A program made the position numbers and the translations under genes. Shown here one piece after another: positions 6,521-15,600 of a stretch of 19,033 bases of DNA; position 1 is the stretch's first letter; each line of letters begins with the position of its first letter. The stretch is taken from the NCBI GenBank assembly GCA_045599965.1, contig JAZRXA010000047.1:1-19033 (forward strand), in the 5' to 3' direction. Below the pieces are notes generated by a model that did not search any database, was not told the origin of the DNA, and worked only from the letters and a program-made list of their open reading frames with translations. This DNA comes from RGIG5612 sp045599965 (GTDB taxonomy: Bacteria > Bacillota > Clostridia > Lachnospirales > Lachnospiraceae).

Positions 6521-8624
6521 GTTGAAAAGAATTTTACCGAATAATTATATAAGGATGTATGACCAAAAAGAAACGAAAAAGCTTCTAAAGAAAAAGGTCG
6601 ATGATATAAGAGTTAAGATGCTTGTTGAGCGTGCTATTTTTTACGGATACAAGCCTTTTAACTTTAAAAAATTCTGTCTTAAAGCTGGCAAGGTTGCGAT
6701 AGGACCTATTTGTGCTTTGAGTATTTTTGCTGTGCTTATTTTCTCGACATATGCTGGAGCATCCTTAACACTTGGCAAAGATAATGCAAATCAAAAGAAA
6801 TTCGTTCTTAATGAATTCAACGCCATAAATGCGAAAACTAAAAATGAGATGGTTATTGGATCAGCTGATGCAAATGGTCTTATTTATGAAATTAAAGATA
6901 GAGTTACTCTCCAAGGCGTTGATAAAAATTCTACCTATATTAAAGATAAAACAAATCTCACGAACATCGAAAATATTAACGGAGATGAACTGCTCGAGGT
7001 GCATGACGGATATGTTTATCTAGAAAACAAAAAAACAGACGTTGTGTATGAAGGAATCAGCAAAGAAAAAATGCCGGTAGGAGTTAATGTTTCTTACTAT
7101 CTAGATGGCAAGAAAGTTTCACCGGAAAAGATTGCTGGAAAGAGTGGTCATGTAACGATTCGTTTTGACTATACTAATAACACATTAAATTCTGAATATA
7201 TTCCATATGTTGCGATGAGCGCAGTTATTTTAGATGCAGAAAAATTCACAAATATTAAAACTAATGCAAATGCATTAAGTATTGGAAATAATATATTAGC
7301 TTATGGCGGAACTATCCCAGGATTTAGAGAGTTTGTTTCAAAAAATGGACATGGAAGCATAAACATCCAAGTTGATGATTTTGTTCAAATAGAAGCAGAT
7401 ACAACCAACTTTGCTATTGATTCTACATTCACTGTTTTCTCTAATGGATTTTCAAAATCTATTAAAGAAGAAACATTAAATCAAATCGATAGCGTTGAGG
7501 AAATTTCTGCAATTAATATTCCAACAGACCAAATAACAACTTATGTTTCAGAACTCTTAGTAGAGGCAAATATATTTGCTGATTTAATGAGCAAACTAGA
7601 AACTGATTCACAAGAATTAGTTGGCACGTCAAAAAATGCATTGACTAATGCAGTTAATTTAAAAAATGGCGCAAAAAATCTTTCTAATGGAATAAGAGCC
7701 TTAGCTAATAATGCAACTAATTTGGCAAATGGTGCAGGGCAAGTTGTAGAAGATGCAAACGAATTAGAAGAAGATTCTAATGGCTATAAAACGGATTTAG
7801 ATAATTATGCAAACGGTGTTAAAAACCTTAACGATGGAATTTCGGAACTTAATTCAAAATTAACTTTTATGCCGGGACTTTCAAGCACAATAAAAGAGAT
7901 TGCTAAATTTTTAGATGACGTAGAAAGCTTTGCAGCAATCATTTCTTCATATAGCACAACAATAAGCAAAGCAATAGAAAATTCCCGCGAAGCAGATGAT
8001 GAGGAAACTGCTAGCAAGCTTGAAGAATTATTCTCAGAGCTTTCGCCAGATGGATTCTTTATGACTAATATGCATTCAATTGTTACCCGTATTGCTGATA
8101 TGCTTTATGACATAGCTGCTGATATTGATGAATTATATGATGCGGCTGTTGATATTGGTAAAAACTCTAGCGACCTTGCGAATACATCAGATGATTTAAC
8201 AAAAGCATATGATGAACTAAGCACAGGCGTTTCTAAATTAGGCGATGGAATTAGTAACATGGATAAAAGCATCGTAGGCTTAAGTGGCGATTCTGAAGAT
8301 TCAGCAATTGATGCAGAAGGTATTGCCACAGAAAGCAAAAACATGAATGATGCTGTAAATAAATTAGATTCAGGCATCAATAATTTAAATAAAGGAATAA
8401 AAAATGCCAATAAAGATTTTGCAAAATTTAGAAACGGCATTCTTAACATTAGGTCAATTAAAGTTGGCGGAAACTCATATACGCAACCTGACAACTTAAG
8501 ATATTTATTAAATTGTATTAAACAGATGAAACAATCTGATGAAAAATATTTTCCATTTAGTGGTGCAGATGCAAGCGTATCAGGCACAACTTCTTATGTA
8601 ATCAAAACAGATGGCATTCAATAA
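6519..8624 (+). CDS. YhgE/Pip-like single-span surface protein
   Basis: This 701-residue protein has a basic cytoplasmic N-terminus, one membrane span at about 59-84, and a long exterior domain. Residues 380-450 and 545-640 carry heptad-like repeats spaced as LxxGaxxL (LKNGAKNLSNGIRALANN, LDSGINNLNKGIKNANK). These are typical of YhgE/Pip proteins and of the related EsaA/YueB subunits of type VII secretion, and probably form helical or coiled-coil stalks. The usual C-terminal multi-span domain is absent. A stop codon at 6516-6518 rules out an upstream start; TTG at 6519 or 6522 follows GAGG (6509-6512), and the first in-frame ATG is codon 13. It stands next to an FtsX-like transporter and heads a three-gene unit. 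Function unknown. Confidence 0.72.
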   Translation: MLKRILPNNYIRMYDQKETKKLLKKKVDDIRVKMLVERAIFYGYKPFNFKKFCLKAGKVAIGPICALSIFAVLIFSTYAGASLTLGKDNANQKKFVLNEFNAINAKTKNEMVIGSADANGLIYEIKDRVTLQGVDKNSTYIKDKTNLTNIENINGDELLEVHDGYVYLENKKTDVVYEGISKEKMPVGVNVSYYLDGKKVSPEKIAGKSGHVTIRFDYTNNTLNSEYIPYVAMSAVILDAEKFTNIKTNANALSIGNNILAYGGTIPGFREFVSKNGHGSINIQVDDFVQIEADTTNFAIDSTFTVFSNGFSKSIKEETLNQIDSVEEISAINIPTDQITTYVSELLVEANIFADLMSKLETDSQELVGTSKNALTNAVNLKNGAKNLSNGIRALANNATNLANGAGQVVEDANELEEDSNGYKTDLDNYANGVKNLNDGISELNSKLTFMPGLSSTIKEIAKFLDDVESFAAIISSYSTTISKAIENSREADDEETASKLEELFSELSPDGFFMTNMHSIVTRIADMLYDIAADIDELYDAAVDIGKNSSDLANTSDDLTKAYDELSTGVSKLGDGISNMDKSIVGLSGDSEDSAIDAEGIATESKNMNDAVNKLDSGINNLNKGIKNANKDFAKFRNGILNIRSIKVGGNSYTQPDNLRYLLNCIKQMKQSDEKYFPFSGADASVSGTTSYVIKTDGIQ

Positions 8625-8640
8625 AAAAAGGGGACGAAAC

Positions 8641-9642
8641 ATGAAAGGTAAAAAAATAATTCTTGCGATTATAGCTACTTGCCTTTGCGTTGGCATGCTT
8701 TGCGGATGCACATACAAGACAAAAAGATACAATCCAGAAGACTACATTCTTGAAACAGAATACAAAAAAGATTTCAAAATTCTTCAACTTAACGACATCC
8801 ATTTAGCGAACAAAGATAATAGAAAAAAGCAGTATGATTATCTGGATGGAACAATTACTATGGCTGACCCAGACATGATTATTATGTGTGGTGATTTATT
8901 TACGTTTGCTGATAAGAAAGTTGCACAAGAACTATTTGCTTTTATCGATAGTTATGGAATTCCTTGGACATTAACTTTTGGAAATCATGATGAGCAATGC
9001 TATTTCCCAATTACATGGGCAACAGATGTACTTAATAACTATGGTTCTAACTGCTTGTTTAAAGATATTCAAGACGATGATGTATTTGGAAATTCTAACT
9101 TCGCAATTAATTTGATGGAAGGCAAGAAAATTAAAAAGCAAATTATTTTAATGGATAGCAACCGTTACAATTACGGCGAATATATTGGATATGATTATAT
9201 TAAACAAGATCAAATCGATTGGTATGAGCGTCTTGTAAATTACACAACAAAACAAAATGATGGAAAACCTGTTAAGTCATTAGCGTTCTTCCATATACCA
9301 CTTCCAGAGTTTGAGATTGCTTGGGACGAAGTTGAAAATGACGGACCAAACACAGTTTATATTTCAGGTAAGCAAGGAGAAGAGTGCTGCTGTCCAGAAG
9401 TTAACTCAGGACTTTTTGACAAGATGATTGAACTTGATTCAACTCAAGGCGTTTTTGTTGCACATGATCACAAGAGCAATTACATTGTTAAATATAAAGG
9501 AATCTATCTTGGCTACGGAGTAAACTCTACGGATAGAATTTATTATACTGAAGGTCTTATAGGCGCAAGAACTATAACACTTAATAGTGACGGCACATTA
9601 GACTTTGAAGACATTTTACATTCATATGAGGAGGATAAATAA
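8641..9642 (+). CDS. Metallophosphoesterase lipoprotein (Dcr2-like)
   Basis: The 333-residue product from ATG 8641 begins with a lipoprotein signal: MKGK, a hydrophobic stretch, and the lipobox LCGC with Cys23, so it should be anchored outside the membrane. Calcineurin-like metal ligands follow in order: D52 and H54 (NDIHLA), D85 (CGDLF), GNHD at 114-117, H218 (FFHIPLPEF), and H275/H277 (AHDH). The pattern resembles Dcr2-type phosphoesterases; the substrate is unknown. An in-frame ATG at 8611 would overlap the preceding gene and put extra polar residues ahead of the signal, whereas 8641 has GGGGA (8630-8634) upstream, so I chose 8641. It shares one base with the next gene (TAATG). Confidence 0.88.
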   Translation: MKGKKIILAIIATCLCVGMLCGCTYKTKRYNPEDYILETEYKKDFKILQLNDIHLANKDNRKKQYDYLDGTITMADPDMIIMCGDLFTFADKKVAQELFAFIDSYGIPWTLTFGNHDEQCYFPITWATDVLNNYGSNCLFKDIQDDDVFGNSNFAINLMEGKKIKKQIILMDSNRYNYGEYIGYDYIKQDQIDWYERLVNYTTKQNDGKPVKSLAFFHIPLPEFEIAWDEVENDGPNTVYISGKQGEECCCPEVNSGLFDKMIELDSTQGVFVAHDHKSNYIVKYKGIYLGYGVNSTDRIYYTEGLIGARTITLNSDGTLDFEDILHSYEEDK

Positions 9643-10547
9643 TGGGTAAGAAAACTAATATTTTATGGCTTATTGTTTTAATACTTGTAGGTTCATTTGT
9701 TACATTTTATACGTCCAACCTCATAATGAGTGATGTATCGAATATGTTTTATGGTGTGCATAACGCTGACTGCGTAGCTAGCTTTCCAGGCTTTTTATTC
9801 GCAGTTGAGTTTGTAGTTGCAACTATATATTTCATTAGGGTTACAAGAAGATCACAATATAGAAAAAACACATCTAAACTCTATGCGAAATATTTTCTAG
9901 TTCTTTCAGCAATTGGAGTTGCATGCTCTATTTACACAGGTATAGAAGTCTACGATTCATTTTTCGCACCATATCCATTCCCAGGATATACAGTGCTTGG
10001 AATCGTGGTTCATGCTTTAATCGTTGTTGGCGCAATTCTCTGGCTTAAGAAAAATAAACTTTTGCCAGAGGATGAAGGAAAGAGAAGAATTGACTTTGGA
10101 TACGTTGTTTATTCAATAGCCATCTTCGTAATTATTTTCATCACATACAACCGTTTAGGTGCTTTGATGTGGGGATTCACATATATCCAAGTAAGTTCAC
10201 TTTGGCTTACATTCCCATTCTATTTATCATTGCTCCTACCGCTTGCATTGATGATTCACTTACTCCTTTATTTCTACGGAGTGTTTAATAGAAATCCTGT
10301 TATTGCAATTGTTTACGATACAATTTTCCTTATCGTAAACGTTATGCTTGGCACAGCAGTCTTTTGGGTTGGCGCTGTTAACACAGCTTTCATTTCAGCT
10401 ATTTCGCCAGCTCTTTCACTTGAAAGACTTTGGACGAAACCAGTCGATAATATTGTTCATTTCGTAGTATTATTCTTTGTTGGATTATATTGCTTATATC
10501 TTTCAATTAAGCTTAACAACAAAAAGAAAAAAGGTTTAATAAAATAA
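9642..10547 (+). CDS. Multi-span membrane protein of unknown function
   Basis: This 301-residue protein has about eight hydrophobic spans: roughly 7-29, 46-66, 83-103, 115-135, 152-170, 190-213, 219-241 and 271-289. It ends in a basic tail (KLNNKKKKGLIK), which would lie in the cytoplasm. I do not recognise a family motif. Its ATG overlaps the last base of the phosphoesterase stop, and a GAGGAGG-like site lies inside the end of that gene (GAGGAGGATAAATAATG), so the two are translationally coupled. A partnership with the exported phosphoesterase, for example as membrane anchor or transporter, is inferred from that coupling only. The operon ends at the hairpin at 10557-10582. Confidence 0.75.
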   Translation: MGKKTNILWLIVLILVGSFVTFYTSNLIMSDVSNMFYGVHNADCVASFPGFLFAVEFVVATIYFIRVTRRSQYRKNTSKLYAKYFLVLSAIGVACSIYTGIEVYDSFFAPYPFPGYTVLGIVVHALIVVGAILWLKKNKLLPEDEGKRRIDFGYVVYSIAIFVIIFITYNRLGALMWGFTYIQVSSLWLTFPFYLSLLLPLALMIHLLLYFYGVFNRNPVIAIVYDTIFLIVNVMLGTAVFWVGAVNTAFISAISPALSLERLWTKPVDNIVHFVVLFFVGLYCLYLSIKLNNKKKKGLIK

Positions 10548-10556
10548 ACAATAAAG

Positions 10557-10584
10557 ATAATGCTCGCTAAGGCGGGCATTATTT
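10557..10584 (+). terminator. Terminator after the YhgE-phosphoesterase operon
   Basis: An 11-bp stem (10557-10567 with 10572-10582, one G-U pair) closes a TAAG loop. The 3' T tract is short (ATTTG), so termination may be partial. It lies 9 nt after the preceding stop codon. Confidence 0.65.
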
Positions 10585-10605
10585 GAGTAAATAGAAAGGT
10601 ATAAA

Positions 10606-11472
10606 ATGACATCATTTGATTTAGACTTATTAAAATATGAAGTGCCAGAAAACTGGTATGAAAACGTATATCATGACAAAAAAGAATGTTGCAGTGCGGC
10701 ACGCTCATTTACAGTTTTACATGAAGAAAAACCAAAAGAGTGTTGGCTTTTTATACATGGATATAGAGGCTATCCAGGAGAACTAGTTCGTCCGGCGTTA
10801 GATCTTTATGAGTTAGGATATGATATTTATGTGCCACGTCTTCCTGGTCACGGAACATGTCACGAAGACTTTGAAAAAACACACGGGAAAGATTGGATGA
10901 CGCTTTCTAAAAATGCATTAGAAGACTTAAAAGGCAAATATGAAAAGGTTCATCTTTTAGGTCATTCAATGGGAACTTCCATCTGCGCGATTTTAGGCTG
11001 CGCTGATGAAAAAGCTGGAAAAATCGTGTACGCCTGCTTAAGCTTTGAAAACAAAGAGATGCCGCTACCGGCAAGATTGGTGCTAAGATTCTTATCTTTG
11101 TTTACTCCGAAGGTTCATTGCAAATGGCACGCTAGTAGTAAGTACCATCAACACTATGAAAACGCTCCATGTGACGAATTGTATTTAGGCAATGAATACT
11201 GGCAATATTATTTTACAAAGCAATTAATAGATTACTATAAGATAATGAAAGATGGATTAAAAACTGTCAGCGAAACTTTTCATGAGCATCTAGTAATCTT
11301 TCCTTCAAAGGATCATATTATTACTGAGCCTTCAGTAGAACTTATGAAGAAGGCAATAGGTGATAAAGCCAATGTCGTGAAAATTGAAAATGGAACACAT
11401 TCAATTTTCTATGATAAAGATATAGAGGCAGAAGAAAAAGCCGTCCAGGCAATTCTAGATTTTGCAAAATAA
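10606..11472 (+). CDS. Alpha/beta hydrolase, serine aminopeptidase S33 / monoacylglycerol lipase-like
   Basis: This 288-residue cytoplasmic hydrolase has an oxyanion-side HGYRGYPGE (51-59), the PGHGTCHEDF segment (80-89) typical of Hydrolase_4/S33 enzymes, and the nucleophile elbow GHSMG (119-123) with Ser121. The acid is probably Asp236 (PSKDHIITE) and the base His265 (GTHSIFYD). This is the pattern of carboxylesterases and monoacylglycerol lipases of the Est30/YtpA kind; the true substrate is unknown. The start follows GAAAGG at normal spacing. It sits alone between two terminators and is convergent with the EamA gene. No clear promoter was seen in the 58-nt gap, so it may depend on read-through past the weak terminator upstream. 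Confidence 0.85.
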   Translation: MTSFDLDLLKYEVPENWYENVYHDKKECCSAARSFTVLHEEKPKECWLFIHGYRGYPGELVRPALDLYELGYDIYVPRLPGHGTCHEDFEKTHGKDWMTLSKNALEDLKGKYEKVHLLGHSMGTSICAILGCADEKAGKIVYACLSFENKEMPLPARLVLRFLSLFTPKVHCKWHASSKYHQHYENAPCDELYLGNEYWQYYFTKQLIDYYKIMKDGLKTVSETFHEHLVIFPSKDHIITEPSVELMKKAIGDKANVVKIENGTHSIFYDKDIEAEEKAVQAILDFAK

Positions 11473-11478
11473 TAAAAT

Positions 11479-11509
11479 AAAATCTCGCTTTATGCGAGAT
11501 TTTTATTGT
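11479..11509. terminator. Bidirectional terminator between convergent genes
   Basis: AAAATCTCGC (11479-11488) pairs with GCGAGATTTT (11494-11503) around a TTTAT loop. T-rich sequence follows on the + strand, and the preceding AATAAAATAAAA gives a U tract on the - strand. It separates the stop of the S33 hydrolase (11472) from the stop of the EamA gene (11516). Confidence 0.85.
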
Positions 11510-11515
11510 CATACT

Positions 11516-12400
11516 TTATTCTTTGTTTTTTTGAAGGTTAGGGACTAGACCATAAAGCCCGACACCGAAGATAACAATAACAGAACCAATTATCGCAAGA
11601 ATACCCATTTTTTCTCCGCAAAGAATTGCTACTGGAATAGGGTTGAAAATTGGTTCTATACAAAGAAGCAAAGAAGCTTCGATTTTGTCTATCATTTTTA
11701 TTCCAATGGAGAACAAAAGGTTTGCAAGAGCATATTGGAAAATTCCAAGTATTAAAACCCATATAATATTTGTTTTATCAAAGCTAAGTGGAGGACCTGC
11801 TAGTACTATAGGAAGGCAAACACAAAAACTAAGAGCATTACTTAGAATCAAACTGCCGGTGCCATCAACTTCCTTACCGTTCATCATAATTATTTGGCCT
11901 GCATAAGTTACACCTGAAAGCAAAGCTAAAATATTTCCCAGTACATGTGTCATATCAATTGAATCCAAGAAAGAAAGAACACATCCCCCGAAAACTAAAA
12001 GAGTTAAAATAACTTCAGAAGCTTTAGCTTTTCTTTTTTGAAAAATAATTGCATAGAGAAAAACAAATATTGGAGCAACATATTGCAATACGATTGCCGT
12101 TCCAGCTGTTGTAAGTTTAATTGATTGAACATAAAGAATACTAGTTATTGTAATAGATAAAGTTGCTAAAACGTTTGGCCGAGTTAATTTGATTTTTAAG
12201 ATGTCATTAAGCTGAACTTTAGGGTCAGCTTTTTTCATAGAAACAATTCTAAATATGTAAAGCACGATTAAAGAAATGATAGCACGTGCACAAATAATAG
12301 CCGGAGTACTCCAAGTGATTGACTTAACGCAAACGCCAGTTAATCCCCAAAGGAGCGCAGTAATTATTATAATGATTCTTCCTTTTGATCTCGTGCTCAT
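11516..12400 (-). CDS. EamA/DMT-family permease
   Basis: Starting at ATG 12400 the product has 294 residues and about ten hydrophobic spans in two EamA repeats. The first opens with the usual RIIIIITALLWGLTGVCVK, and the second spans roughly the last 145 residues, with the family-typical LLLCIEPIFNPIPVAIL. Family members export or import amino acids, nucleotides or drugs across the membrane; the substrate cannot be inferred. An in-frame ATG at 12460 would add 20 mostly basic residues (314 total). Neither start has a recognisable Shine-Dalgarno site. An extended -10 (TGGTAAAAT) ending eight bases before ATG 12400 suggests a nearly leaderless message and favours the shorter form. It is divergent from the Cas12a locus. 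Confidence 0.85.
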   Translation of the reverse strand: MSTRSKGRIIIIITALLWGLTGVCVKSITWSTPAIICARAIISLIVLYIFRIVSMKKADPKVQLNDILKIKLTRPNVLATLSITITSILYVQSIKLTTAGTAIVLQYVAPIFVFLYAIIFQKRKAKASEVILTLLVFGGCVLSFLDSIDMTHVLGNILALLSGVTYAGQIIMMNGKEVDGTGSLILSNALSFCVCLPIVLAGPPLSFDKTNIIWVLILGIFQYALANLLFSIGIKMIDKIEASLLLCIEPIFNPIPVAILCGEKMGILAIIGSVIVIFGVGLYGLVPNLQKNKE

Positions 12401-12407
12401 GCACCGT

Positions 12408-12416
12408 ATTTTACCA
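12408..12416 (-). promoter_or_regulatory. Extended -10 just ahead of the EamA start
   Basis: On the - strand TGG-TAAAAT lies so close to ATG 12400 that transcription would begin at, or one or two bases before, the start codon. No good -35 is seen 17 bp upstream. If real, it implies a leaderless mRNA and excludes the longer N-terminus. Confidence 0.35.
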
Positions 12417-12512
12417 CACTTTTTATTAAATAGGCGTAGAATTTTATGCTTTAAGCGCATTGTATGTAATCTTGCAACTTAAGAAAAATAGTTAATTAAT
12501 TATGATGAAAAA

Positions 12513-12540
12513 TTTCGACAAACACAGATTGCCATATAAA
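12513..12540 (+). promoter_or_regulatory. Weak candidate promoter for the cas12a unit
   Basis: TATAAA (12535-12540) lies 16 bp after TTTCGA (12513-12518). The overlapping TCGACA is a better -35 match but only 14 bp away. Transcription from here would start near 12547, just before the GGAGGG site of the leader ORF. No better promoter was seen between the EamA gene and cas12a. Confidence 0.3.
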
Positions 12541-12564
12541 AAATATTCTATGGAGGGAACTTTG

Positions 12565-12621
12565 ATGTTAAAATTAAATTGTTGTATAAAAGCATTTGGA
12601 AGAAGGAGAAAAATCTCATGA
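12565..12621 (+). CDS. 18-residue leader ORF overlapping cas12a
   Basis: ATG 12565 has an excellent ribosome site, GGAGGG (12552-12557), seven bases upstream. It encodes MLKLNCCIKAFGRRRKIS, and its TGA (12619-12621) overlaps the cas12a ATG (12618-12620) in the ATGA arrangement that couples translation. The cas12a ribosome site AAGGAG (12603-12608) lies inside this ORF. The peptide is basic with two adjacent cysteines and resembles nothing I know. Its likely role, if any, is to bring ribosomes to the cas12a start. Chance cannot be excluded for an ORF this short. Confidence 0.5.
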   Translation: MLKLNCCIKAFGRRRKIS

Positions 12622-15600
12622 AAAAAATAGATAATTTTATAAATGAATACCCGTTGTCAAAAACATTAAGATTTCAACTTAAACCAGTTGGAAAAACTGA
12701 AGAAAACTTTGAAAAGAAACTTTTACTAGAAAAGGACGAGAAAAGAGCAGAAGATTATGCAAAAGTAAAAATTTATTTAGACAGATATTATAGAAGATTT
12801 GTTGAAGAAACACTTTCAAAAATAGATTTAGAAGGTTTAGATGAGTATGCGAATCTTTATATGACAAATAATAGAAGTAAGGATGATGAAGATAAACTTA
12901 AAAAAATTGAAGATAATCTTAGAAAACAAATAGCAAAAGGATTTCAAGGAATAGAAGGTTTTTCAAATTTAACAAAGAAAGAAATAATAAGAGACATTTT
13001 ACCCAATTTTTTAACGGATGAAGAAGAACTGAAAGAAGTGCAGGAGTTTTATAATTTCACAACATATTTTAAAGGTTTTTTTGATAATAGAAAAAACATA
13101 TTTACAGAAGAAGAAAAAACCACAGGAGTTGCATATAGATGTATAAATGATAACTTGCCTAAATTCATGGATAATATAAAAAGTTTTATAATTATCAAAA
13201 ATATTCTTTCGAAAGATTTGGATCAAGTATCAGATAATATGTTTGACATATATTCTCAAATATCTGATATATCTGCACTCGATGAGTTGTTTGACATACA
13301 ACTATATAGTAGATTTCTTTCACAAACATCAATAGAAATATATAACAAGATAATAGGCGGCTATGTTTTTTCGGATGGGACAAAAATTCAGGGTATAAAC
13401 GAAGTTGTAAATTTGTTTAATCAAAAAAATAAAACAAAATTACCACTTTTGAAACCACTTTTCAAACAAATTCTTAGTGAAAATGAGAGCATATCTTTTA
13501 TCCCGGAGATGTTTAAATCTGATAATGAACTATTAAGTTCTTTGAATGAATTATATATTTCGGGTGAAGAAAGCATTTCAAAATCCTTAAAAGATATTAA
13601 GAAGATATTTTTAGATATGAACTCGTTCGACTTAAATGGAATTCACATTGTTTCAGGAACAGCAATAACGGATTTATCAAAAAACGTGTTTGGAGAATGG
13701 CACACAATTAGAGATGCTTGGAATAAAGAATATGATAAATTACATGTGAAAAAGAAAATTACTGAAGCTTATTATGACAAGCAGACAAAAGACTATAAAG
13801 CTGTAAAAAGTTTTAGTATAGAAAATATAGAAAAACTGACAGAATCTAAAGGGGACATAGTTTCTTATTATGCTAAGTCAGCAAATGAATTTTGCAAAAT
13901 AATAGAAGAAAAATATGAAAAGGCAAAAGGATTATTAACAAGTGAATATAAGGAGAAAAAAAGACTTTCTAAAAATGATAATGCAATTGCATTAATTAAA
14001 GACTTTTTGGATAGTATAAAAAATCTAGAAAGACTCATTAAACCACTGACCGGAACGGGAAAAGAATTTTATAAGGATGAAACATTTTACGGGAAATTCC
14101 TTCCTGTTTTTGAAAACATTCAAAAAGTGGATAAGATATACGATAAAACAAGAAATTACTTAACACAAAAACCGTATTCAAAAGACAAAATAAAGCTTAA
14201 TTTTGATAATCCACAATTATTAGCAGGATGGGATAAAAACAAAGAAACAGATTATAGATGTGTTTTGTTAAAAGACAAAACAAAATATTACCTCGGAATA
14301 ATGGATAAAGGTAATAATAAGGTTTTTGAGGAGAACCATTTTAATGAAGAAAAAAATTATTATGAAAAAATGAAGTATAAGCTTTTACCAGATCCGAGTA
14401 AAATGTTACCAAAAGTATTTTTTGCTAAAAGAAATTTAGAATATTTTAATCCTTCTAACGAAATATTAGAAATAAGAAAAAAGGAATCTTATAAAAAAGG
14501 AGATACTTTTAATAAAAATGATCTTCATAAATTTATAGAATTTTATAAGAAATCAATTAGCATACATCCTGATTGGAAAGAATTTGGATTCAAGTTCTCA
14601 AATACAAAAGACTATGAAAATATTGGAGAATTTTTTAGGGAGGTTAGAAACCAAGGGTTTACATTGGATTTTGATAAGGTTTCAAAGGAATACGTTGATA
14701 AATTGGTTGAAGAAGGCAAGTTGTATTTATTCCAAATTTATAATAAAGATTTCTCGGAATATTCAAAAGGAACTCCAAACCTTCATACAATGTATTTTAA
14801 GATGCTGTTTGATGAACGTAATCTAGCTGATACTGTTTTTAAGTTGAATGGTGAAGCAGAAATGTTTTATCGAAAGGCAAGCATTGGAGAAACAGAAAAA
14901 ATAATTCATGTAGCAAATGAAGCTATTAAAAATAAAAATCCACAAAATCCAAAAAAAGAAAGCAAATTTGGTTATGACATTATAAAAGATAAGAGATTTA
15001 CAAAACGAAGTTTTATGCTGCATATTCCAATTACATTAAATTTTCATGCAAATGGTCAAGATTACATCAATGACAAGGTAAGAAAATGTATTCGTGAATG
15101 TGATAAGAATTATGTCATAGGAATTGATAGAGGTGAGCGAAACCTTTTGTATGTTTGTGTAGTTGATGAAACCGGAAAGATTGTTGAACAATTCTCACTA
15201 AATGAAATAATTAGCGAATATAATAACCAAAAACATATCGTAGATTATCATTTATTACTTGATGAAAAAGAAAAAGAACGTGATAAAGCACGACAAAATT
15301 GGACAGCAGTTGAAAATATTAAGGAATTAAAAGAAGGTTATTTGAGTCAAGTAATCCATAAAATATGTGAATTAGTGGAAAAATATGATGCAATAATTGC
15401 AATAGAAGATCTTAATGGAGGCTTTAAGAATAGCCGTAAAAAAGTTGAGAAGCAAGTTTATCAAAAATTTGAAAAACAGCTAATAGACAAATTGGATTTT
15501 ATGGTTGATAAACAAAAGAACATAGATGAAAATGGAGGTTTGCTAAAAGCGTATCAGTTGGCGAATAATGGTCCAGGATATATTAACAAAGGAATACAAA

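Noticed and set aside
8105..8587. 160-codon open frame on the - strand inside the YhgE-like gene
   Set aside because: It lies wholly within a well-supported + strand gene, has no ribosome site or family likeness, and arises from the repetitive codon pattern.
10565..10574. CGCTAAGGCG in a terminator is identical to the start of CRISPR repeat 1
   Set aside because: Ten bases, explained by the terminator stem-loop; nothing else of the repeat is present.
12579..12617. TTG start giving a longer Cas12a
   Set aside because: It lacks a ribosome site, whereas ATG 12618 has AAGGAG nine bases upstream and begins where known Cas12a proteins begin.
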